Origin: Oscillospiraceae bacterium
GTDB taxonomy: Bacteria; Bacillota; Clostridia; Oscillospirales; Oscillospiraceae
Assembly (NCBI GenBank): GCA_024685535.1
Contig: JAIKVS010000011.1
Span: 1 to 49,928, forward strand
Direction: 5' to 3'
DNA: 49,928 nucleotides
Part shown: positions 23,992 through 32,680 of the stretch, piece after piece
Numbering within the stretch: the first letter of the stretch is position 1
How the letters are laid out: each line of letters begins with the position of its first letter
The notes under the pieces: generated by a model
Told to the model about the DNA's origin: nothing
Database searches by the model: none
Seen by the model: only the letters and a program-made list of their open reading frames with translations
Made by a program: the position numbers and the translations under genes

Positions 23992-24757
23992 TTGTATAGT
24001 CCTCCAGGGGCAGGTTCTTACCGTAATACTTTTTTGATACATTCGGATAGGGGATTACGGTGTGCTCCGGGAGAGATACCGCGATCTGCGTTATCCGATC
24101 CATAAGCGCTGAACAAATGCGTTTGCGCTCACTGGCGATCGGTGCATCAGCGTCAAAGACGACAGGTTCGCCGAAATAAACTGCTTTAAGTGCCGGGGCA
24201 AGATACATGGGGACGAATTTCAGACAGGTCCCGGTGTTCTTGTAATAGAATCGCGCGATGTCTACAAAGTTCTGCTGAAAATCATATACTATGTTATTGT
24301 GCCTGGTATAGTGCTCGGGAAATATTACTATTTTGCTTCCGGCTTTCAGTCTTTCGACTGTTTCCCTGATAGTGGTTTTCAGCCGTGCGTCGTGGTATAC
24401 CGCAATAGTGTGGGCGTTGTTGAAGATGAGAAGCGCGAGAGGGGTTATGATATGACTGAGAATCCTGTAAAACCAGCGTATGCCTTTCGGCTTTTTCGAC
24501 CAGAAGTCTCTGTATGCGTATGCTGCAACTTCCTTACGGTGCATCATTTCTCCGGCGCACCATACGTCATGCAAGCCGGGGGTATAAAGTTCACCTTCGA
24601 TGGGACCGTACATGTGGCAGTGGTTTCCCACTATAACGCACTCCCCATTCGGGATCTTTTCAGTTCCACAAAGCCTGTATTTCGGAGAGAATAGCCAAAC
24701 GAACCATCTTACTATTCTGTAAAGGCTGTATATAAAGCCTCTTTTCTTTTCGTCCAT
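23975..24757 (-). CDS. Lysophospholipid acyltransferase (PlsC-like) homologue with altered active-site motif
   Basis: A 260-residue protein of the LPLAT superfamily, predicted to be membrane associated through the N-terminal hydrophobic region. Motif I reads GNHCHMYGPIE (Asn45-His46). The catalytic NHx4D aspartate is replaced by Gly51, with Glu54 nearby. The region corresponding to FPEGTRS is IVIFPEHYTRHNN. The overall pattern (IPNGECVIVGNH, DFWSKKPKGIRWFYRIL, PMYLAPALKAVYFG) still fits LPLATs, and I recall similar clostridial proteins with this change, though I could not check. It may acylate an unusual acceptor or have lost acyl transfer. It starts 26 bases after the sensor kinase gene, hence in the same operon. 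Confidence 0.78.
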   Translation of the reverse strand: MDEKKRGFIYSLYRIVRWFVWLFSPKYRLCGTEKIPNGECVIVGNHCHMYGPIEGELYTPGLHDVWCAGEMMHRKEVAAYAYRDFWSKKPKGIRWFYRILSHIITPLALLIFNNAHTIAVYHDARLKTTIRETVERLKAGSKIVIFPEHYTRHNNIVYDFQQNFVDIARFYYKNTGTCLKFVPMYLAPALKAVYFGEPVVFDADAPIASERKRICSALMDRITQIAVSLPEHTVIPYPNVSKKYYGKNLPLEDYTNETES

Positions 24758-24783
24758 TTCCGTGCCTTTGCTGTGTTATGAGA

Positions 24784-26043
24784 TCATTGTGCGGGAAACT
24801 CCGCTTTTACCGTGAGTGAGGCTCCGTCTTCGGAAAATGCATGTATCTTCCCTTTGTGAGCCTCTGTAACTGCCTTTGCAACGGCAAGTCCCAGACCGAA
24901 GCCTCCTGACTCTGAATTTCTTGAAGAATCTGCCCTGTAGAAGCGCTCAAAAAGCATATCCGCACTGCCAGGCATAATGCCCTCCGCTGTGTTGAATACC
25001 GTCAGAAGCAATGTTTTACCGGTTCTTTCAAGACCGGCAGATATCTTTCCGCCCTCCGGAGAATACTTGCATGCATTATCCAGAAGTATAGATACAAGCT
25101 TTCCTATGCTTTTTTCATCTCCGGTCATCATCAGTCCTGGTTGTATTTCAGAGGCAAGCGTTTTTTCCTGACTCAGAGCTACCGCCTGGAACGACTGTAC
25201 GGTTCCGCTGACAAGGTCTGAGATAGAAAAGTCTGTTGTGGTCAGACCTGAGCCGTCCTCAGCCATCTTGGAAAGATATATCAGATCAGAGGTGAGACTC
25301 GCAAGCCTGCCTGTCTGCTTGCGGATATCATCCAGCCACTCGTTCTGCTCGATCTCGGTCTCGAGAACATCGGCGTCCGCGTTTATTATTGTTATTGGTG
25401 TTTTAAGTTCGTGGCCGGCATCGGTTATGAACTGCTTCTGTTTCTCATAGCTATCAGCTATAGGCTTTACTATCCTGCCGGAGAGAACGGTAAGCAGCAG
25501 CGTAACTGCAAGCAGGCCAACGAATGATATGGCTGCGCTGGCCAACAGGAATGATCGTACTGTTTCGGTTTCTCTGTGTATATTGAGGAATATGAGCATA
25601 TACTCATCATCAATACTGCAGCGGCTGAATCTGTAATCGCCGGCAAAGCCCTTAACCTTGCCCGTTTCAAATGTCTTCTGTGCGAGAGTGATGGCACCGG
25701 AGCCGTCGATGGAGGCTATGTTCTCCATGTTGATATGATACAGCTTCCCGTCACTGTTGAAGAAGGCGGTGAAGTATCGCGTCTGGTAAGGGAGTTCTGC
25801 GGTCATGCTCCTGTGGCCGAGGGAGCCGGTACCTTCCCAGCCCTGTGGATCTGTTCTGAACATGTTCCGAAACTTCATCGGGAAATAGCCTTTATATGCC
25901 GCAAGAATTTCAAGTGTGCTGTCCGCCTCGGTCACCATATTTCGATAGTTTATGATGTTTATGGTGCCGATCAGTATCAGCAGTACTATGAACACCGACA
26001 GCACCGCGATGATTATGAACTTTTTCTGCAGCCTGCGTATCAT
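24784..26043 (-). CDS. Sensor histidine kinase
   Basis: Membrane kinase of 419 residues. The N-terminal helix (FIIIAVLSVFIVLLILIGTINII) and a second helix near 165-195 bracket an extracytoplasmic sensor region of about 135 residues. The HisKA domain has DAGHELKTPITII with the phosphorylated His. The HATPase domain has LLDNACKYSPEGG (N-box) and SGGFGLGLAVAKAV (G-box). It overlaps the response regulator gene by four bases (ATGA). The signal is unknown. Because lipid-metabolism genes follow directly, membrane stress or lipid state is a reasonable guess. Confidence 0.93.
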   Translation of the reverse strand: MIRRLQKKFIIIAVLSVFIVLLILIGTINIINYRNMVTEADSTLEILAAYKGYFPMKFRNMFRTDPQGWEGTGSLGHRSMTAELPYQTRYFTAFFNSDGKLYHINMENIASIDGSGAITLAQKTFETGKVKGFAGDYRFSRCSIDDEYMLIFLNIHRETETVRSFLLASAAISFVGLLAVTLLLTVLSGRIVKPIADSYEKQKQFITDAGHELKTPITIINADADVLETEIEQNEWLDDIRKQTGRLASLTSDLIYLSKMAEDGSGLTTTDFSISDLVSGTVQSFQAVALSQEKTLASEIQPGLMMTGDEKSIGKLVSILLDNACKYSPEGGKISAGLERTGKTLLLTVFNTAEGIMPGSADMLFERFYRADSSRNSESGGFGLGLAVAKAVTEAHKGKIHAFSEDGASLTVKAEFPAQ

Positions 26044-26717
26044 GACTGCACCTCTAAATAATAACCCAATCCTCGCTGCGCCTTGATTTGGATGTCAGCA
26101 TCTATACCCGTCAGCTTTTTCCGAAGGTATGAGATATATACCCACACCACATTCAGCTCTGCGTCACTGTCGTAGCCCCAGATCCTGTCCATGAAGAACT
26201 CAGTAGATATAAGTTTTTTCGGACTGCGCATCAGCATCTCCAGCATCTGGAATTCCTTGTTTGCAAGCTTAACGCTCCCGCCTGGGCCTGAAAGATCGTA
26301 ACTTGCGCAGTCAAGAGTAACGTTTCCCACGTTGAGCTTCGTATCAGTCTGAACAGCCGGCACTCTCGTCATTGCCCGTATCCTTGCCAGCAGTTCCTTC
26401 ATGTCAAAAGGTTTTGTTAAATAATCGTTTGCTCCGCTGTCAAGCCCTGTAACACGGTCGTCTATTTCGGATCTTGCCGTAAGCAGAAGCACCGGTGTAT
26501 TATCGCCTGCCGCACGCATGCTTTTCAGGACAGAGATCCCGTCCAGCTTTGGCATCATAACGTCAAGTATCACGCCGTCATAGTTTTCCGTGGCGAGGTA
26601 ATCCAGGGCGCTTTGCCCGTCGTAAACCACGTCCACGGAGTATTTGCTTTTTATTAGGATAGTCGAAACAGCCTTTGCAAGGGACTTCTCGTCCTCCGCG
26701 TATAACAGCCGCATCAT
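26040..26717 (-). CDS. OmpR/PhoB-family response regulator
   Basis: Transcription factor of 225 residues. The receiver domain has LYAEDEKSL acidic residues, the phosphorylated Asp in GVILDVMMPKLDG, the Thr in LLLTARSE and the Lys in LTKPFDMKELLARI. The C-terminal winged helix (LANKEFQMLEMLMRSPKKLISTEFFMDRIWGYDS, VWVYISYLRKKL) binds DNA. It leads the operon containing its cognate kinase and three lipid genes. AAAGGAAGG lies upstream. Target sites cannot be assigned, but its own operon is an obvious candidate. Confidence 0.94.
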   Translation of the reverse strand: MMRLLYAEDEKSLAKAVSTILIKSKYSVDVVYDGQSALDYLATENYDGVILDVMMPKLDGISVLKSMRAAGDNTPVLLLTARSEIDDRVTGLDSGANDYLTKPFDMKELLARIRAMTRVPAVQTDTKLNVGNVTLDCASYDLSGPGGSVKLANKEFQMLEMLMRSPKKLISTEFFMDRIWGYDSDAELNVVWVYISYLRKKLTGIDADIQIKAQRGLGYYLEVQS

Positions 26718-26850
26718 CCGGCCCTTCCTTTCAGAGATTTAAATTAGCATATCACAATGAAACAGAAAAATCACGAACAACTTATTAATATATTAATTAT
26801 AATGCGAGGTCCTCACAGGCTAAATTGTTGTTTATTTTCTCCATACCCGC

Positions 26851-26859
26851 TGTTATAAT
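26851..26859 (+). promoter_or_regulatory. Extended -10 promoter of the guanylate kinase-like gene
   Basis: TGtTATAAT, about 60 bases before the start codon at 26918. No good -35 is seen at standard spacing, as expected for extended -10 promoters. Confidence 0.5.
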
Positions 26860-26863
26860 ATAA

Positions 26864-26887
26864 AACATAATAACATAATAACATAAT
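26864..26887 (+). repeat. Three tandem copies of AACATAAT in the initially transcribed region
   Basis: Perfect 8-base unit repeated three times directly after the -10 element. Copy-number change by slippage would alter the leader length and could alter expression. Confidence 0.85.
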
Positions 26888-26917
26888 AAATGATCTTCAG
26901 CGGGAGGGAGCCGTTGT

Positions 26918-27463
26918 ATGAATGGCAGACTATTTGTTATAAGCGGGCCTTCAGGAGCCGGAATGGATGAAATAGTCGGCAGCGTGATAGACAGCCGCAG
27001 CGATATAGGTCGTGTTGTACCCGTCACCGCACGTAAGATGAAAGCAGGAGAGGTAAATGGGGAGAACTTCTGGTTTTTCGAGCTTGAGCAGTGGGAAGAG
27101 ATGAAAGCCTCCGGCGACATGCTCGAGTGCACGGAGTTTGCTGGAAATGACTACGGCACGTCAAAGCGCCTGGTGGAAGAGCAGCTCTATGCGGGGAAAA
27201 ACGTTATACTCGTGCTTGAGACGGAGCGTGCTGCAATGCTCAACAGAAACATGCCCGAAGCAGTATGTATTTATATGGAGCCTTCAGATCCTGTTATCCT
27301 GAGGGGCATATTTGAAAAAACAGCCAGGAATTCAATTGAAGTGGATGTCAGGATGCGCCATGCGGATGAACAGAGAAGGATATCTCTTTTTTGTGATAAA
27401 AGGATATTTACCGATGATCCCGATCAGGCGGCGGAGGAGCTGAACGCCCTTATAGACGGTTGA
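26918..27463 (+). CDS. Guanylate kinase-like protein with degenerate P-loop
   Basis: A 181-residue protein with clear guanylate-kinase architecture: LFVISGPSGAG at the start, TARKMKAGEVNGENFWF in the GMP-binding position (TTRxPRxGEVxGxDYxF in the family), then AGNDYGTS and a C-terminal helical region. However, the P-loop reads GPSGAGMDEI, with Met16 where the catalytic Lys should be and Asp/Glu for the following Ser/Thr residues. ATP phosphoryl transfer by the normal mechanism therefore seems unlikely. It may be a GMP-binding or protein-binding pseudokinase, as in eukaryotic MAGUK proteins. GGGAGGGAG precedes the start. The gene is monocistronic, with a tandem repeat in its leader. Confidence 0.8.
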   Translation: MNGRLFVISGPSGAGMDEIVGSVIDSRSDIGRVVPVTARKMKAGEVNGENFWFFELEQWEEMKASGDMLECTEFAGNDYGTSKRLVEEQLYAGKNVILVLETERAAMLNRNMPEAVCIYMEPSDPVILRGIFEKTARNSIEVDVRMRHADEQRRISLFCDKRIFTDDPDQAAEELNALIDG

Positions 27464-27550
27464 AAAAAGAAAGGGTGACGCCCTGAGAAAACCGGATGTA
27501 CCGCAGGATTTTCGCAAAGAATATTCAATACGTTCAGATTGTCAATAATA

Positions 27551-27590
27551 AAGAAGGCTCTCTATATTAGAAGAGAGCCTTCTTGTTTTA
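27551..27590 (+). terminator. Terminator of the guanylate kinase-like gene
   Basis: AAGAAGGCTCTCT / AGAGAGCCTTCTT, 13 bp perfect, 8-base loop, followed by gtttta. It may also act for the minus-strand gene at 27710. Confidence 0.85.
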
Positions 27591-27709
27591 TCTTCCATAA
27601 ATACAAATCTGAAACCTGACACAGAGGAGTTAATTCAAAACGACGAACAGCAGAATTCACTGGATCTGCCGTTTTCGCCGAAGCGAGTGATATGGAACTT
27701 GCGGGGAAC

Positions 27710-28153
27710 TCATCCGTGATAATCGTCCGGTATGTCGAGCCGTTCGTAACGTGCCTTGAGGGAATTGTATTCTGCCTTGTCTATGAGGCCGTTTTTCAAA
27801 TATCCTTCTATCTGCTCCAGATATTTCTCCCGACCGGTGCTGTGCCTGCAGTTGATTGCCTCCTCAGTGACCTGCCTCGGAGATGGGCGGGCACTGCGGT
27901 TGGCGCCGATCTTCGCTGAAAGGATTATGATCTTGAGAAGGCTTACTATGATGAGAACGATGAAAAGCAGAGAGATCAGCATCATTAGGACCTCTTCGCC
28001 GGGCAGGTGTCTGAGATATTTGAAAATGTTCCGGTTAAATCCGTAATGCCTCAGATACATAGAGAGCATCCGGAGAGATGATCCCGGCAAAAAAAGCAGC
28101 ACCAGAATAGAGGATATCAGAACCGAAACGCTGCTGCTCAGTTTTTTCTTCAT
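27710..28153 (-). CDS. Small membrane protein with C-terminal SHOCT-like segment
   Basis: A 147-residue protein with two hydrophobic segments (VSVLISSILVLLFLPG; LMMLISLLFIVLIIVSLLKIIIL) and a basic linker. Its C-terminus, YLEQIEGYLKNGLIDKAEYNSLKARYERL, resembles a SHOCT (short C-terminal) oligomerisation motif, in which a helix plus GLI-x-x-x-E/Y is typical. GGAGG precedes the ATG. It lies downstream of the DUF362 pair but behind a structured, terminator-like region, so it may be transcribed separately. Function unknown. Confidence 0.72.
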   Translation of the reverse strand: MKKKLSSSVSVLISSILVLLFLPGSSLRMLSMYLRHYGFNRNIFKYLRHLPGEEVLMMLISLLFIVLIIVSLLKIIILSAKIGANRSARPSPRQVTEEAINCRHSTGREKYLEQIEGYLKNGLIDKAEYNSLKARYERLDIPDDYHG

Positions 28154-28206
28154 TTTATCTACCTCCGCCCGTCAGGTCTTGATAAGATAATAACATAGCT
28201 CGTATT

Positions 28207-28279
28207 GCCTGTCCATCATTATGCGATGGAAAACAGCAGCCGGTATGTTAGCGTACCGGTTGCAGTGCGAATGACAGGC
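28207..28279. other. Nested inverted repeats: possible three-way-junction RNA and terminator
   Basis: Three nested pairings occur in 73 bases: outer GCCTGTC/GACAGGC, then CCATC/GATGG, then GCAGCCGGTA/TACCGGTTGC (10 pairs with one G-U on the plus-strand sense). On the minus strand, the strongest stem is followed by TGTTTTCC. That fits a terminator for the DUF362 genes and at the same time a structured leader for the 27710-28153 gene. Confidence 0.5.
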
Positions 28280-28289
28280 GGTCTGTTTT

Positions 28290-29321
28290 TTAATGTTTGT
28301 TGCGGCCCCAGAAGGTGTTGTAACGGTCAGGCTTCCACCCGGGAGCTATGTCCTTGACAGCCTCTGCGGCAGTGAGCACTGTGTCGCCGTTGTCTGTATC
28401 GATAAGGGTATAACGGTCATTACCCATACCGAGCTCCTTCATATAACTCAGCTGTCGCAGTCCGTGGCGTGATTCAACACGTTCGATTAGTGCTTTTCCA
28501 CCGCCTCCGGGCAGACTGTAAATGAGATCGACGCAGGCGTTGTCCACGGCAAGTATGTCGAGTGACGAAAGTATTCCGATGTCAGGTGTCACGACAGGTT
28601 CTGCTTCCTTCCCTTCGCAGTCACAGGAGACAGACATGTTGCGCATGGTGTTTATGTAGCAAACATGCGGAGCAAAGTGATCTATTGTAGCCTTTGTGCT
28701 CTCTGATATGCGTTCCATGAGTTCTTCCTCTAGAATATTGAAAAAGCCTCCGTCGGGTGTCGAGTGGATCTCACCCTTGCCTATGCGGCCGTCAGCACAG
28801 CCTATGCCTATGTTCTTGTTGCTTCCGCCGAAGCCGCCCTGAACATGGCCTTTGAAGTGGGTGAGAGTGAGAAGCGAGTCATATTTGAGCATGCCCTCGC
28901 CAACGTGCATTTCCTTGAACCACTTGCCTCCCTTTACAGGCAGCGTGGCAACGCCGAACTCATCCGTAATGTCCACAGGGCAGAAGTTCCACCCGTTTAT
29001 CTCAAGAGTCTTTCTGTGTGCTTCGGTGGTATATCTGCTTCCCTCGTAGTAGGTGTTAGTCTCGATTATGGTCGCATCCTTCAGGCGGCTTTCAAAGAGT
29101 TCTCTGATCCATGGCCTGGGAAGGAAATTCGGCCCTTCAGCCTCACCGGTGTGGAGTTTCACGGCAACTTTACCGGTGAGAACACTGCCTACTCTGTCGA
29201 ACATCTTCTTCATGCCCTCTTCGGAGAGGTCACGTGTGAAAAACACAATCGAGCTTTCACCTGTGCGGTCTTCAAATGGGATATACTTGTTTCCGTTTTT
29301 TCCGGGTACTGGTTTGCTCAT
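28290..29321 (-). CDS. DUF362 domain protein (first of two paralogues by coordinate)
   Basis: Cytoplasmic protein of 343 residues. The start at 29321 (MSKPVPGKNG) is chosen because AAGGAGG lies just upstream; the ORF extension lacks one. The DUF362 core is visible: VAVKLHTGEAEGPNFLPRPW, IIETNTYYEGSRYTTEAHRKT, LTHFKGHVQGGFGGSNKNIGIGCADGRIGKGEIH, and a C-terminal half with ISCDC-like SVSCDCEGKEAEPVVTPDIGIL. No C-terminal ferredoxin motif is present, unlike many DUF362 proteins. Biochemical function is unknown. It is closely similar along its whole length to the next gene, pointing to tandem duplication. Confidence 0.88.
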   Translation of the reverse strand: MSKPVPGKNGNKYIPFEDRTGESSIVFFTRDLSEEGMKKMFDRVGSVLTGKVAVKLHTGEAEGPNFLPRPWIRELFESRLKDATIIETNTYYEGSRYTTEAHRKTLEINGWNFCPVDITDEFGVATLPVKGGKWFKEMHVGEGMLKYDSLLTLTHFKGHVQGGFGGSNKNIGIGCADGRIGKGEIHSTPDGGFFNILEEELMERISESTKATIDHFAPHVCYINTMRNMSVSCDCEGKEAEPVVTPDIGILSSLDILAVDNACVDLIYSLPGGGGKALIERVESRHGLRQLSYMKELGMGNDRYTLIDTDNGDTVLTAAEAVKDIAPGWKPDRYNTFWGRNKH

Positions 29322-29368
29322 TCTCTCTTCCTCCTTGTTTAATTGGTTCATCCGTATACTCTGGCGCA

Positions 29369-30409
29369 TTAGTGTCTGTTGCGACCCCAGAAGGTGTTGT
29401 AACGGTCAGGGGTCCATCCGGGTTTAATATCCTTCACGGCGTCTGCGGCGCTTATCACGTCATCGCCGTTGTCGATATCTATGAGCGTATAGCGGTCATT
29501 GCCCATGCCGAGTTCCTTCATGTAGCTCAGCTGACGCAGACTGTGGCGGCTCTCCACGCGCTCTATCATGGCCTTTCCGCCGTTGTCAGGCAGACTGTAT
29601 ATCATATCCACACAGGCGTTATCCACGGCAAGTATATCAAGAGAAGCCAGGATTCCCACGTCAGGTGTGACCACAGGCTCGGCGTCCGGACCTTCACAGT
29701 CGCACGAGACCGACATGTTGCGCATGGTATTGATATAGCAGATCCTGGGTGCAAAAAAGTCCACCGTTGCCTTAGTGCTCTCGGTCATGCGTTCCATGAA
29801 TTCCTCTTCGGAAATGCTCCACATATTATCGGACCCCTCGGCAGTGTGTATCTCCTTTTTGCCGATACGACCGTCGGCGCACCCTATGCCTATGTTCTTG
29901 TTGCTGCCGCCGAAGCCGCCCCGAACATGACCTTTGAAGTGGGTCAGCACCAGAAGAGAATCATAATTCAGCATCGTTTTGCCAACGTGCATCTCATCGA
30001 ACCATTTCCCGCCCTTGACCGGCAGCGCAGCAACGCCCTCTGCGTCAGTGATGTCCACGGGGCAGAAAGTCCATCCGTTTATATCAAGGGTCCTTCTGTG
30101 GGCATCTGTAGTAAACCGTGACCCCTCATAGTAGGTGTTGGTCTCGATTATCGTGGCATCCGGCAGACGGGTTTCGATAAGCTCTTTCACCCAGGGACGA
30201 GGAATGATGTTCGGCCCCTCTGCCTCACCGGTATGAAGCTTAACGGCTATCCTGCCCTTGAGTACATCGCCTACTCTGTCGTATATCTTTTTAAGCCCTT
30301 CCTCGGAAAGGTCCCGGGTGAAGAACACAACAGAACTTTCGCCGGTGCGCTGATCGAAAGGGATATATTTCTTTCCGTCACTGCCGGGAACAGGGGAATT
30401 AGCACTCAT
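29369..30409 (-). CDS. DUF362 domain protein (second paralogue)
   Basis: Paralogue of the neighbouring DUF362 protein, 346 residues, transcribed first. The start at 30409 (MSANSPVPG) has GGAGG eight bases upstream; ATG 30415 is too close to it. It shares long blocks with its neighbour, for example SSVVFFTRDLSEEG, RRTLDINGWTFCPVDITD and CADGRIGKKEIH. Differences concentrate at the N-terminus and in the 200-220 region. The conserved C-D-C, His and Asp residues suggest a metal or cofactor site, but this is inference. An extended -10 promoter lies about 60 bases upstream, and groEL ends in a terminator before it, so the pair is its own unit. Confidence 0.88.
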   Translation of the reverse strand: MSANSPVPGSDGKKYIPFDQRTGESSVVFFTRDLSEEGLKKIYDRVGDVLKGRIAVKLHTGEAEGPNIIPRPWVKELIETRLPDATIIETNTYYEGSRFTTDAHRRTLDINGWTFCPVDITDAEGVAALPVKGGKWFDEMHVGKTMLNYDSLLVLTHFKGHVRGGFGGSNKNIGIGCADGRIGKKEIHTAEGSDNMWSISEEEFMERMTESTKATVDFFAPRICYINTMRNMSVSCDCEGPDAEPVVTPDVGILASLDILAVDNACVDMIYSLPDNGGKAMIERVESRHSLRQLSYMKELGMGNDRYTLIDIDNGDDVISAADAVKDIKPGWTPDRYNTFWGRNRH

Positions 30410-30465
30410 GTTCATATCCTCCAAACATAATTATTATATTGCCAATTGGTTTCTGTATTTACTAA

Positions 30466-30474
30466 AGTATAACA
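30466..30474 (-). promoter_or_regulatory. Extended -10 promoter of the DUF362 pair
   Basis: On the minus strand TGtTATACT, about 60 bases before the start codon. The -35 region is not convincing. Confidence 0.45.
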
Positions 30475-30528
30475 TAAACTTTTTCGATATACAGTATTAT
30501 TTGCTTCGGAATTATCATTCTGTAAAAG

Positions 30529-30565
30529 AAACAGCATCCGGACCATCTTGGTTCGGATGCTGTTT
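30529..30565 (-). terminator. Terminator of groES-groEL
   Basis: AAACAGCATCCG..CC and its complement give a 16-pair stem (one G-U) with a 5-base loop. Read on the minus strand it is followed by ctttta, and it lies about 30 bases after the groEL stop. Confidence 0.85.
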
Positions 30566-30595
30566 TATAGCTGGTTTTGCTGTATCTGACGTTTA

Positions 30596-32227
<1,632 letters not shown>

Positions 32228-32240
32228 CTATGATTCCTCC

Positions 32241-32525
32241 TTACTCGATTACTGCCAGGATATCGTTCTGGCGTACGATGGTGTATTCAACATCATCAAG
32301 TTTTACCTTGGTTCCGGTGTATTTACCGACAAGAACGTTCTGCCCGACCTTAACGGTCATAACAACTTCGTTGCCGTCGACGACTCCGCCGGGGCCAACC
32401 TCACATACCTGATACACTTCGGGCTTTTCCTGAGCGGCAGCCGTGAGGAATATACCGGAAGAGGTGCGCTCTTCAGCGGCGTTCTGAACAAGAACGACTC
32501 TGTCAGCCAAGGGTTTAAGTTTCAT
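32241..32525 (-). CDS. groES: Co-chaperonin GroES (Hsp10)
   Basis: Lid of the GroEL chamber, 94 residues from the ATG at 32525 (MKLKPLADRVVL). The adjacent ATG at 32528 is equally near the GGAGG site; the typical family start favours 32525. The mobile loop (AEERTSSGIFL) and the roof region are as expected, ending VRQNDILAVIE. Confidence 0.97.
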   Translation of the reverse strand: MKLKPLADRVVLVQNAAEERTSSGIFLTAAAQEKPEVYQVCEVGPGGVVDGNEVVMTVKVGQNVLVGKYTGTKVKLDDVEYTIVRQNDILAVIE

Positions 32526-32566
32526 CATATATACCTCCAAATAATATTTTACAAATTTCAGCATCG

Positions 32567-32593
32567 TTAGCACTCAAATTACCTGAGTGCTAA
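32567..32593. promoter_or_regulatory. CIRCE operator (HrcA-binding site)
   Basis: Perfect TTAGCACTC-N9-GAGTGCTAA between the promoter and groES. The inverted repeat continues outward to AGCATCG/CGATGCT and inward by one pair, giving about 17-bp arms. HrcA itself is not in the window. Confidence 0.97.
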
Positions 32594-32601
32594 CGATGCT
32601 T

Positions 32602-32629
32602 ATAATAACACATATTTTAATTTTTGCAA
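32602..32629 (-). promoter_or_regulatory. groES-groEL promoter
   Basis: On the minus strand TTGCAA, 16 bases, TATTAT, with CIRCE immediately downstream at the start site. Confidence 0.6.
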
Positions 32630-32680
32630 TACCCTGAGGGGAAAATCCGGGAAATTATTTATTAACTTTTTATTACATTT

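Noticed and set aside
26864-26887. Possible start of a CRISPR-like array
   Set aside because: The unit is only 8 bases with no spacers, so it is a simple tandem repeat.
29276-30121. 281-residue plus-strand ORF across the DUF362 genes
   Set aside because: Antisense shadow of two well-supported paralogues.
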